NCBI GenBank assembly: GCA_035550715.1 | Contig: DASZOP010000160.1 | Coordinates: 1 to 8,988 of the forward strand | DNA: 8,988 nt | Direction: 5' to 3' | Origin: DASRVA01 sp035550715 | GTDB lineage: Bacteria; Gemmatimonadota; Gemmatimonadetes; JACCXV01; JAHWKZ01 | Shown here: positions 1-6,658 of the stretch, one piece after another | Layout of the letters: each line of letters starts with the position of its first letter | How positions within the stretch are numbered: position 1 is the stretch's first letter | Program-made: the position numbers and the translations under genes | Notes under the pieces: generated by a model | Databases searched by the model: none | Seen by the model: only the letters and a program-made list of their open reading frames with translations | Told to the model about the DNA's origin: nothing

Positions 1-1
1 C

Positions 2-499
2 CTCGAGCGCGCGTACGACGATGCCAAGTACGGCGATTTCTCGCGCCGTCCGTTCCTCGACATCGTGATCCCCTCGATGATCGACCCGGCGATGGCGCCG
101 CCCGGAAAGCACGTCATGTCGATCTTCGTCCAGTACGCACCGTACCACAGGAACGGTGGCTGGGACGATTCGAGCCGCGAGGCCTTCGGCGACGCGGTGG
201 TCGATACCCTTGCCGAGTACGCGCCCAACGTCCGCTCCGCGATCCTCCACCGGCAGGTGATCACGCCGGCCGACATCGAAGCGGTCACCGGGCTGTCGGA
301 GGGGAACATCTTCCAGGGGGAGCTCGCCCTCTCCCAGCTCTTCTTCCTGAGGCCCGCGCCCGCGTGGGCCGACCACCGGACGCCGGTCCGCGGCTACTAC
401 CAGTGCGGCTCCGGAACGCACCCCGGGGGCGGGATCATGGGTGCCAGCGGACGACTGGCGGCGAGGGCTGTCCTCTCGGACGGAAGGAGGAGCTCGTGA
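2..499 (+). CDS. FAD-dependent oxidoreductase, phytoene desaturase/PYROXD2-like (5' truncated by window edge)
   Basis: Only the last 165 codons are present; the frame is open to the left edge, so the FAD-binding N-terminus and start lie outside. The visible part is the C-terminal half of a CrtI/PYROXD2-type flavoprotein (amino-oxidase fold). It has the usual HVMSIFVQYAPY strand, a YAPN segment, ITPADIEAVTGL, then FQGELALSQLFFLRP, and ends with the FAD-closing motif CGSGTHPGGGIMGASGRLAA. The family oxidises or desaturates carbon-carbon or carbon-nitrogen bonds with FAD; the substrate cannot be read from this fragment. Its stop overlaps the GTG of the next gene by 4 bases (GTGA), so the two are probably translationally coupled. 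It aligns end to end with the C-terminus of that neighbour, so the pair is a tandem duplication. This copy keeps the more canonical C-terminal motif. Confident as to superfamily, not as to reaction. Confidence 0.85.
   Translation, partial: LERAYDDAKYGDFSRRPFLDIVIPSMIDPAMAPPGKHVMSIFVQYAPYHRNGGWDDSSREAFGDAVVDTLAEYAPNVRSAILHRQVITPADIEAVTGLSEGNIFQGELALSQLFFLRPAPAWADHRTPVRGYYQCGSGTHPGGGIMGASGRLAARAVLSDGRRSS
484..490 (+). promoter_or_regulatory. Ribosome binding site AAGGAGG for the second FAD oxidoreductase
   Basis: A near-perfect Shine-Dalgarno sequence lies inside the 3' end of the preceding gene, 5 bases before the GTG at 496. It fixes GTG 496 as the start over an upstream in-frame ATG at 364, which would give a 44-residue Arg/Gly-rich extension that is only an out-of-frame reading of the upstream gene. 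Confidence 0.8.
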
Positions 500-2082
500 G
501 CCTCGACGGTCGACCCGTGGTCGTGATCGGCTCGGGTGTCGAAGAGCTGGTGGCGGCCGCTGCGCTCGCCAGGGCGGGATTCCGGGTGATGGTGCTGGAG
601 CGGGGCGAAGCGCCGGGGGGTCCGGCCGTTTCCGAGGAGGTCGTTCCCGGATTCCGTGTCGATCCCGTTTTCTCGGACGTGGGCTACCTGCCGCCCGCGA
701 CCCGCCGCGATCTGGAGCTGGAGAAGCAGGGGGTGGCGTTCCTGAGTCCCGATCCGGTGCTTGCCGCGGGAGCGGTCGGCGGAGAGCCGCTCGTCCTGTG
801 GCGCGATCCGCGGAAGACCCGGGCCGCGGTGGCCAGGCGCTCGACCGGCGACGCCGAACGATGGCTCGATTTCTCGGAGCGGATCGCGTCGTTCGCCCGG
901 ATCCTCGAGGCTGTCTGCTCGCGGCCTCCGTTCCGGCCGGCGGGGCCGCTGCGCGACCTGGCGCCGTACTGGGGACTGGGGCGGCAGATCCGTTCGCTGG
1001 GCCGGGTCCGGATGGCGGAGCTCCTCCGGGTCCTCCCTCTCCCGGCGTACGATCTCCTCGAGGACGCCTTCGAGGACGAGATCCTGAAGGGTGCGCTCGG
1101 GGCGCTGGCCGCGCGCGGGGTCTTCCAGGGCCCGCGTTCTCCCGGCACCGCGCTCGCCCTTTTCCATCGTCAGGTCGGAAGCCCGACCGGGGTCTTCGGG
1201 CCCCGGACGGTCGTCAGGGGAGGGATCGGCGCCCTCGTCGCCGCGCTCGCGGAGACCGCGAGAGAGCGGGGGGCGGAGATCCGCTGCGGGGTAGAGGTCG
1301 CCAGGATCGTGACCGGAAACGGCCGGGTGAGCGGTGTCGCGCTCGAGGGTGGCGAGGAGGTGGCCGCTCGGGCCGTCCTGTCGGGCGCCGATCCGGCGCG
1401 CACGTTCCTCGAGCTCGTGGACACGAGGGACCTGGATCCCGACTTCGTTCATGCGGTCCGGCAGATCCGGTTCCGGGGAGGATACGCGCGCGTCCACCTG
1501 GCGCTATCCGAGGCCCCGCGCTTCGTCGGGCTGGCGGACCCCCCGCAGGGTTCGTTCGTGATCGCGCCGGGGCTGGACGCCGTGGAGCGCGCGTACGACG
1601 ACGCCAAGCACGGGAGCGTTTCCGCCCGTCCGGTGCTCGAGGCCAGAGTCCCGTCATTTCTCGATCCATCCCTCTGTCCTCCAGGGCGGCACGTGATCTC
1701 GGTCGACGTGCGGTTCCTGCCGGTCGGAGAGGCGTCGGGGGGAGGCAACGGCGCGGCGCTCGAGACGCTGGGCGATCGGGTGGTCGAGATGCTCGCCGAG
1801 CACGCCCCCGACCTGCCGGCGGCGGTTCTCGGGCGGCGGGTCCTGACCCCGATGGACTTCGAGGCGCGCTACGGGCTCACCCGAGGCGATCCGTTCCAGG
1901 GCGAGCTCGCGCTCGACCAGCTTCTGTTCATGCGACCCGTGCCGGGATGGGGATGCTATCGCACCCCGATCCAGGGCCTGGTCCTGTGTGGTCCGGGGAC
2001 CCACCCCGCGGGGGCGATCGCCGGCGCCTCCGGGCTCAACGCGGCGAACGCGATCCACGAGGATCTGGAACGAGGCGTGTGA
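496..2082 (+). CDS. FAD-dependent oxidoreductase, phytoene desaturase/PYROXD2-like, diverged tandem paralogue
   Basis: A complete 528-residue protein, normal length for CrtI/PYROXD2-like flavoproteins. The start is GTG 496, chosen for the AAGGAGG just upstream and the GTGA overlap with the previous gene. Residues 8-42 form the Rossmann ADP-binding unit (VVVIGSGVEELVAAAALA, then VLERGEAPGG). The usual GxGxxG reads GSGVEE, so the third glycine is glutamate (E17). Mid-protein VRGGIGALVAALAE matches the family's RGGMG-type segment, followed by AEIRCGVEVARI. The C-terminus (about 494-520) carries the FAD-closing CGPGTHPAGAIAGASG. No membrane segment is seen. The loop after DVRFLPVG differs from the more canonical VQYAPYHRN of the upstream copy, so this paralogue appears diverged. 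It may form a heteromer with the upstream protein, or bind FAD differently. A Rieske oxygenase gene starts 2 bases after its stop, suggesting a shared pathway. Substrate unknown. Confidence 0.88.
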   Translation: MSLDGRPVVVIGSGVEELVAAAALARAGFRVMVLERGEAPGGPAVSEEVVPGFRVDPVFSDVGYLPPATRRDLELEKQGVAFLSPDPVLAAGAVGGEPLVLWRDPRKTRAAVARRSTGDAERWLDFSERIASFARILEAVCSRPPFRPAGPLRDLAPYWGLGRQIRSLGRVRMAELLRVLPLPAYDLLEDAFEDEILKGALGALAARGVFQGPRSPGTALALFHRQVGSPTGVFGPRTVVRGGIGALVAALAETARERGAEIRCGVEVARIVTGNGRVSGVALEGGEEVAARAVLSGADPARTFLELVDTRDLDPDFVHAVRQIRFRGGYARVHLALSEAPRFVGLADPPQGSFVIAPGLDAVERAYDDAKHGSVSARPVLEARVPSFLDPSLCPPGRHVISVDVRFLPVGEASGGGNGAALETLGDRVVEMLAEHAPDLPAAVLGRRVLTPMDFEARYGLTRGDPFQGELALDQLLFMRPVPGWGCYRTPIQGLVLCGPGTHPAGAIAGASGLNAANAIHEDLERGV

Positions 2083-2084
2083 CG

Positions 2085-3227
2085 ATGAGCGACGGAACGA
2101 CCTTCATCGAGACGAGGAAGAGTTACAGGCAAGGAGCGGTGACGCTGCCGGGACGGTACTACACCGCGCCGGAGATCTTCGCCGACGAAGCGGAGCGGAT
2201 CTTCGGAAGGTCGTGGCTCTGCGTGGGACGGGAGGAGGAGATCGGCCTTACGGGCGAATACTTCCTCGTCTCGGCCGCCGGCGAGAGCCTGATCGTCGCG
2301 CGCGACGAGGGGGGGGCGGCCCACGCCCTCTACAACGTCTGCCGGCACCGCGGGACGCGCCTCCGCGAGGAGGAGCGGGGGAGGCTCCGCTCGATTCAGT
2401 GCCCCTACCACGCCTGGACCTACGGGCTCGACGGCCGGCTGATCGGGGCTCCGGAAATGGACGGGGTCGAGGGGTTCGACCGCGCGGATTACCCGCTCCA
2501 CCGGGCCAACCTCGCGTCGTGGGGCGGCTTCCTGTTCGTGAACCTGGCCGAGGAGCCCGAGCCGTTCCAGGAGGCCTTTGGACCGCTCCTCGACCGCTTC
2601 ACGCGGTTCAACATGACCCGCCTCCGCGCCTGGCGGCGGATCGAGTACGAGGTGAAGGCGAATTGGAAGCTCGTCTTCCAGAACTACTCGGAGTGTCTGC
2701 ACTGCCCGGTGATCCACGCGCGCCTCTCCGAGCTCACCCCCTTCCGGACGGGGCAGAACGATCTCGTCGAGGGACCCTTTCTGGGCGGCTACATGGTCCT
2801 GGCCGAGAAGGGGGGCAGCATGACGATGAGCGGTCGGTCGTGCGCGCGCCCCGTGGGGGAGCTGCCGGAGGAGGAGTTCGAGCGGGTCTACTACTACTCG
2901 ATCTTCCCGAACCTCCTTCTCAGCCTCCATGCCGACTACGTGATGGCGCACCGGGTGTGGCCCCAGGCCTCCGACCGGACGCGGATCGTCTGCGAGTGGC
3001 TGTTCCACCCCGAAGCCTCCGGCGCGCCGGGGTTCGATCCCGACGACGCGATCCGGTTCTGGGACATGACCAACCACGAGGACTGGGGGATCTGCGAGCT
3101 GGCCCAGGCCGGGATCTCGTCCAGGAAGTACACCCCCGGTCCCTATTCGCCCCGCGAGAGCCTGCCGGCGGCGTGGGACCGCGAGTACCTAAGGCGGATG
3201 ACGGGAGCGGTTCAGCCCCGGAAATGA
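2085..3227 (+). CDS. Rieske non-heme iron oxygenase alpha subunit, choline/carnitine/glycine-betaine monooxygenase type
   Basis: A 380-residue protein, the usual length for ring-hydroxylating oxygenase alpha subunits. ATG 2085 has GAGG at 2072-2075, nine bases upstream; an in-frame GTG at 2079 is less likely. The N-terminal Rieske domain has C86-x-H88 (NVCRHRGT) and C106-x2-H109 (QCPYHAW), the two Cys and two His that hold the 2Fe-2S cluster. The C-terminal domain has NYSECLHCPVIH (200-211), giving iron ligands H206 and H211, with D333 in NHEDWGICE as the likely third ligand. E203 sits where most family members have the bridging aspartate; carnitine monooxygenase CntA has glutamate there. The stretch WGICELAQAGISSRKYTPGP followed by YSPRE matches the C-terminal style of GbcA/CntA-like enzymes. 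These enzymes use O2 and reductase electrons to demethylate or cleave quaternary amines. No ferredoxin reductase (GbcB/CntB) is in the window. Confident as to family; the quaternary-amine substrate is inferred from these motifs and from neighbours. Confidence 0.92.
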   Translation: MSDGTTFIETRKSYRQGAVTLPGRYYTAPEIFADEAERIFGRSWLCVGREEEIGLTGEYFLVSAAGESLIVARDEGGAAHALYNVCRHRGTRLREEERGRLRSIQCPYHAWTYGLDGRLIGAPEMDGVEGFDRADYPLHRANLASWGGFLFVNLAEEPEPFQEAFGPLLDRFTRFNMTRLRAWRRIEYEVKANWKLVFQNYSECLHCPVIHARLSELTPFRTGQNDLVEGPFLGGYMVLAEKGGSMTMSGRSCARPVGELPEEEFERVYYYSIFPNLLLSLHADYVMAHRVWPQASDRTRIVCEWLFHPEASGAPGFDPDDAIRFWDMTNHEDWGICELAQAGISSRKYTPGPYSPRESLPAAWDREYLRRMTGAVQPRK

Positions 3228-4227
3228 TCGTCGGTCCGGGAGGGGGGGATCCGGTCCATAGGGGTGCCAGGTCGTTCCAGGAGTCGGCGGTGTAGAGGGA
3301 AGCCAGGTCGCGGGCCTGCCGCCGCCCCGCGCCCACCTCGAACATCCCTCCCATGTAGGCGTGCCATCCCCGGATGGCGCAGCGATCGAGGCAGCGGAGG
3401 GCCTCGAGCGGACCACCGACGCGCGGCGCTTTGACGTTCACGGCCGCCGGCGGGACGGGCGGATCGTCCAGGTCGGCGGCGGCCGTCACGTAGCCGTCGA
3501 GGGCGATCCGGCCGCGCCAGGAAGACGACGGGCCGTCCGGGTCGGGTCCCTCGATGGTCGCGGCAGGGGGATCCTCGAGCCAGGCCTCCGGCAGGTGGCG
3601 GTGGGCGAGCGCCACCTGACGGGCGGATCCCTCGCGCTTGAAGTCCACGACGACGATCCGATCCGTGGCGGCGAGCGCCCTCCAGGTCGACTCCGGCCAG
3701 CCGACGGGAGAACAATCGATCTTGATCCGGGCTTCCGGTTCCGCTTCCAGGACCCGCTCGACCGCCGGCATGGGCCCCTCCGGCTCGACGGCCTCGAACC
3801 CAATCGACCGGCAATGCCGGACCGTTTGCGGCGAGCGGTCCGCGAGACGGAAGAGCTCGGTCGAGGCCTGGCGCAGCGCGAGCTCGATCGCGGCCGCCTC
3901 GATCGCGGCCCGGTGGTGGCGGTGAGCGCGCGACTCCAGCAAGCGGGCGCTCAGGGCGCCTATCGTGACTGGCCGGGGCGATACGACCCGCGGGAGGAGA
4001 TCGCCGACGACGTCGGCGAAGCGGGCCTGCTCCTCGGGGGTCCAGTCGACGTTCTCGCCGAGGCCGACCTGACCCGCGCCCACGAGCGTGACCTCCGCCG
4101 TCGGCCGCAGGCGTCCTCCGTAGTACCCCTCGACCGGCACCGCGCCGATATCCACCGTATGGCCTTCCACGAGAACCGGGAGCGCCGCGAGCCGCTCGGC
4201 CAGCTCGCCCGGCGAGAGCGGCTTCAC
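2920..4227 (-). CDS. Enolase-superfamily protein (mandelate racemase/OSBS-like), uncharacterised, with a suspect C-terminal tail
   Basis: The frame from GTG 4227 encodes 435 residues, but homology ends near residue 326-345. Residues 1-130 look like the superfamily capping domain (YYGGRLRPTAEVTLVGAG, then GLGENVDW). The barrel follows: RIKIDCSP (K169, D171), VVVDFKREG (D195), WLEDPP (E218), RIALDG (D244), NVKAPRVGG (K266) and GGMFEVGAGRRQ (about 293-304). I read D195, E218 and D244 as metal ligands and K266 as a catalytic lysine, from spacings of 23, 26 and 22. At the beta-2 KxK position it has K169-x-D171, so the second lysine is replaced. The motif ending SLYTADSWNDLAP recalls a little-studied group of enolase-like proteins with a KxD signature. 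It lies 34 bases after the EgtD-EgtB fusion on the same strand, so is probably co-transcribed; no clear Shine-Dalgarno is seen. The superfamily abstracts a proton alpha to a carboxylate (epimerisation, elimination, cycloisomerisation). The last ~100 residues are Arg/Pro-rich and antisense to the Rieske gene. Reaction unknown. Confidence 0.78.
   Translation of the reverse strand: MKPLSPGELAERLAALPVLVEGHTVDIGAVPVEGYYGGRLRPTAEVTLVGAGQVGLGENVDWTPEEQARFADVVGDLLPRVVSPRPVTIGALSARLLESRAHRHHRAAIEAAAIELALRQASTELFRLADRSPQTVRHCRSIGFEAVEPEGPMPAVERVLEAEPEARIKIDCSPVGWPESTWRALAATDRIVVVDFKREGSARQVALAHRHLPEAWLEDPPAATIEGPDPDGPSSSWRGRIALDGYVTAAADLDDPPVPPAAVNVKAPRVGGPLEALRCLDRCAIRGWHAYMGGMFEVGAGRRQARDLASLYTADSWNDLAPLWTGSPPPGPTIISGAEPLPSSALGTRGPTPPAGSRGANRDRGCTSWTRSRPGPARRSPSPRGWSCPRTGSRRRDRTPARRRLRGGTATRRRSASGRRPGATPGAPSRSRHGG
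3242..3248. repeat. Run of seven G in the 3' part of the enolase-like gene
   Basis: A G7 homopolymer (C7 on the coding strand) lies at enolase-like codons 327-329, just past the end of recognisable homology. Loss of one base would move the frame to a TAG at 3189-3191; gain of one would move it to a TGA at 3212-3214. Either would end the gene beside the convergent Rieske stop. This makes it a likely sequencing or biological slippage site. Confidence 0.6.
3883..3910 (-). repeat. Short direct repeat, two 13-base copies, inside the enolase-like gene
   Basis: The plus strand shows CTCGATCGCGGCC at 3883-3895 and again at 3898-3910, a 15-base period. It keeps frame and encodes a repeated AAIEA-type unit (AAIEAAAIE) in what should be a helix of the capping or early barrel region. 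Probably a small in-frame duplication. Confidence 0.6.
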
Positions 4228-4261
4228 CAGGGGCGCGTGGCCTGCGGAAGGCCGGGACCCC

Positions 4262-6613
4262 TCATGCGCTCTTGGCGCAGCGGAAACCGGCGAAGATCTG
4301 GCGGCGCTGGGGGAGGTCCCAGTTGCGGAAAGAGTTCCGGGCTACCATCGGAGCCGTCGCCCAGGAACCGCCGCGCAGCACGCGATGGCCCTTCCCGAAG
4401 TGCGCCTCGGAGTACTCCGGATACGGGAACGCCTCGAACCCGGGGTAAGGGAGGAACTCGCTCGCCGTCCACTCCCAGACGTCGCCGATCATCTGATGGC
4501 AGCCGTAGAACGACCGGCCCCGCGGATACGCGCCGATCGGAGCCGGCGCGAACGTGCGGGCGTCGAGGTTGGCGACCGTCGGATCGGGCGGAGAGTCCCC
4601 CCACGGATAGCGGCGGGCGATCCGGACCTCGGGATCCCAGGCCGCCGCCTTCTCCCATTCGATCTCGGTGGGAAGTCGCTTGCCGAGCGAGCGCGCGCAC
4701 GCGTCGGCCTCGTACCACGAGACGTGCTGGACCGGCCGGGAGGGGACCAGTGGCTCGACGTGACCGAACTGGGCATCGACCCATCCGCCCTCGTCGCACC
4801 GCCAGCCGAGCGGATGCCGGACGTCCTCTTCCCGCCGCCATTCCCACCCCTCGGCGGTCCACCAGTCGCGCGTATCGTAGCCGCCGGCCTCCATGAACGC
4901 GAGGAAGGCTCCGTTGGTGACCGGTGCCGTATCGATCCAGAACCCGTCCACGTCGACCCACGCGACGGGCCGCTCGTTGTCGTACGCTTCCGGGATACGC
5001 GGCGCGCCCAGCGGGAACGGCCCCGCGTCGATCAGGACCATGTCGGTGTCGGGGGGAAGCGCCGGCCTGGGGGTGGCCTCGCGGTAGGCGGGCTCGTAGG
5101 CGAGATCGTCCATCCGCGCGATCGCCTGGAGGAACGTCTCCTGGTGCTGTGCCTCGTGCTGGGCCAGCAGGCGATAGACGAATCCGTCTTCGAGCAGTGG
5201 ATGGCCTTCCAGGTCGATGGCGCGGAGACGCCGAAGGGTCTCCTTCCGAACGTGATCCAGCCGATCCAGGTTCTCGGCCCGCGAGGGCAGCTCGAGCCGC
5301 CCGCGCTCGCTCCGCGGCGTCTGGATTGCGTCGTATCGAGGGGCGAGGGCGGACGTATCGCCGCCGGTCAGGAGCGCGTCGACCGTGCGCACCAGCCACA
5401 GCTCCTCGAACTCGGCGATATGGCCGAGATCCCACGCGATCGGGCTGAGGATGGGGAGCACCTGGCGTTGCAGGCGCGGTTCGTCCAACGCGTCGATCAG
5501 GTCGAGGGTCCGCCGCCGCACCCGCTGGAGCTCGGCCGCCAGGCGCGTTGCGCGGTCGGGTCGCGCGCCGGGATCGATGAGCCGGAAGAGGAGGAGCCCG
5601 AAGCGTCCCCCCGTGTCGGTGAACGAGCTCTCCAGCTTGAAGCCGAAGCGGGCGAAGTCGGACTCCACGCCCTCGAGGCGGTACTTGCGGCTGATCTCGG
5701 TCAGGATCATCTCACCCGCCGCGACACGGAACCGGCGCTGGATCGACGGCAGCTCGACCGTGGTGGCGTGTCGGAAGCGGGCGTAGATCTCGATCCGCTC
5801 GAGTCGGTCGTTCCAGTACGCGACGTGATCGATCGATTCCACGGGGATCGCCGTGCCGAGCTCCCGGTTCATGCGCCGGAAGAGGTTGCGGGTGAACTCC
5901 TGGCTCACCCCGGCGGCGTCGTTGTAGGCGGCCTCCAGCTCTTCGATCGGCTTGACCAGGTCGACCCCCAGGAGGAGCTGGTCCTCGGGGGAGAGGGCGC
6001 CCTCGAGCCGGGTCAGAAAGGCGTCCGTCTCGCGCGGGTTGAAGTTGCCGATCGTGGAGCCCAGGAAAACGAGGCACAGGGGGGATTGCCCCTCGATCAG
6101 GTGGAGCCCCCGCTCGTACGACGTCGCGAGGCCGGTGATGGAGATCCCCGGAAACTCCATCGCGAGGCGCTCCGCGGCGGCGGTCAGAACCGACGCGTCG
6201 ATGTCGACCGGGATGTACTCCACCGGCCCTCCGGCGCGTGCCCACGCCGACAGAAGATTCCGCGTCTTGGTCGCCATGCCGGCTCCCAGCTCGACCAGGG
6301 GGACGGGGCCCGCGGCCTCGCGGATGGCGTCCGACTGATGCGTCAGGATCTCCGTCTCGGCGCGCGTCAGATAGTACTCGGGCTGGGCGGTGATCCGGCC
6401 GAAGAGGGCGCTCCCGGCCTCGTCGTAGAGGTAGCGGCAGTGGAGCCAGCGCGGGTGGTCCGACAGCCCGCGCGCGACCGAGTGGGCGAAGGCCTCGGCG
6501 GCGGTCGGGGTCGTGTCGACGAACACCACCCAGCCATCGCCCGTGCGCTCCAGGAACGAAGGAGCTCGCGGGTCGGTCAGGTTGAGGGCGACCGGTCGGG
6601 TGGTCCCCGCCAT
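4262..6613 (-). CDS. egtDB: EgtD-EgtB fusion: histidine N-alpha-trimethyltransferase and hercynine sulfoxide synthase (Egt1-like)
   Basis: A 783-residue fusion of two ergothioneine enzymes. Residues 1-348 are EgtD, the SAM-dependent methyltransferase making hercynine from histidine: YDEAGSALFGRITAQPEYYL (63-82), SAM loop VELGAGMATKT (107-117), PVDIDAS (135-141), LGSTIGNFNP (184-193), and LTEISRKY (304-311), whose E306 and S308 fit the known histidine-binding Glu/Ser pair. Residues about 350-500 are the DinB-like half of EgtB, with probable iron ligands H398 (LGHIAEFEELW), H486 and H490 (QHEAQHQET). Residues about 520-783 are its formylglycine-enzyme-like half, with GDVWEWTASEF, Y731 and Y734 (YPEY), RVLRGGSWA and SFRNWDLPQRRQIF, very like mycobacterial EgtB. 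EgtB couples hercynine to a thiol with O2. R434 and R437 (RxxR) could match the arginines binding gamma-glutamylcysteine in mycobacterial EgtB; this is from memory and weak. EgtD and EgtB lengths are full, with almost no linker. ATG 6613 follows GGGAG at short spacing. EgtA, EgtC and EgtE are absent from the window. Confidence 0.95.
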   Translation of the reverse strand: MAGTTRPVALNLTDPRAPSFLERTGDGWVVFVDTTPTAAEAFAHSVARGLSDHPRWLHCRYLYDEAGSALFGRITAQPEYYLTRAETEILTHQSDAIREAAGPVPLVELGAGMATKTRNLLSAWARAGGPVEYIPVDIDASVLTAAAERLAMEFPGISITGLATSYERGLHLIEGQSPLCLVFLGSTIGNFNPRETDAFLTRLEGALSPEDQLLLGVDLVKPIEELEAAYNDAAGVSQEFTRNLFRRMNRELGTAIPVESIDHVAYWNDRLERIEIYARFRHATTVELPSIQRRFRVAAGEMILTEISRKYRLEGVESDFARFGFKLESSFTDTGGRFGLLLFRLIDPGARPDRATRLAAELQRVRRRTLDLIDALDEPRLQRQVLPILSPIAWDLGHIAEFEELWLVRTVDALLTGGDTSALAPRYDAIQTPRSERGRLELPSRAENLDRLDHVRKETLRRLRAIDLEGHPLLEDGFVYRLLAQHEAQHQETFLQAIARMDDLAYEPAYREATPRPALPPDTDMVLIDAGPFPLGAPRIPEAYDNERPVAWVDVDGFWIDTAPVTNGAFLAFMEAGGYDTRDWWTAEGWEWRREEDVRHPLGWRCDEGGWVDAQFGHVEPLVPSRPVQHVSWYEADACARSLGKRLPTEIEWEKAAAWDPEVRIARRYPWGDSPPDPTVANLDARTFAPAPIGAYPRGRSFYGCHQMIGDVWEWTASEFLPYPGFEAFPYPEYSEAHFGKGHRVLRGGSWATAPMVARNSFRNWDLPQRRQIFAGFRCAKSA

Positions 6614-6658
6614 GGCTCCCTATATTAGCGGATCGGTCAGAATGGCCCATCGTCCTTT
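6614..6658. promoter_or_regulatory. 45-base divergent intergenic region, probable back-to-back promoters
   Basis: This is the only real non-coding gap between divergent genes in the window. It holds the one AT-rich patch nearby, TATATTA at 6621-6627. TATATT (6621-6626) matches a plus-strand -10 box at five of six bases, and the reverse reading TAATAT could serve egtDB, but no good -35 is visible for either. GGGAG on the minus strand just before ATG 6613 is the likely egtDB ribosome site. Any plus-strand promoter could also lie inside the egtDB start. The short gap means a regulator here would probably act on both units. Confidence 0.35.

Noticed and set aside
364..495. Upstream ATG at 364 as start of the second FAD oxidoreductase
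   Set aside because: It lies inside the previous gene, adds a low-complexity extension ahead of the Rossmann fold, and the strong AAGGAGG points to GTG 496.
441..2084. A long N-terminal extension of the Rieske frame reaching back to base 441
   Set aside because: The extension is an out-of-frame reading of the second FAD oxidoreductase and is Arg/Gly/Ala-rich without homology. The Rieske protein begins naturally at ATG 2085 with a ribosome site.
1956..3077. A 373-codon minus-strand frame opposite the Rieske gene
   Set aside because: It reads as a low-information Arg/Pro/Glu/Val string antisense to a clearly conserved Rieske protein; no ribosome site or domain was seen.
3228..3300. Possible bidirectional terminator between the convergent Rieske and enolase-like genes
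   Set aside because: I found GGTCC repeated as a direct rather than inverted repeat, and a GGATCC palindrome, but no strong stem-loop followed by a T run on either strand.
3361..4896. A 511-codon plus-strand frame opposite the enolase-like gene and the 3' end of egtDB
   Set aside because: No motif, no ribosome site, and a composition typical of antisense frames; it spans the boundary of two real genes on the other strand.
4385..6628. A 747-codon open frame on the plus strand opposite the EgtD-EgtB fusion
   Set aside because: It is the antisense shadow of a GC-rich gene. Its translation is rich in Arg, Gly, Val and Asp with no recognisable domain, while the minus-strand frame has two complete enzyme domains with catalytic residues.
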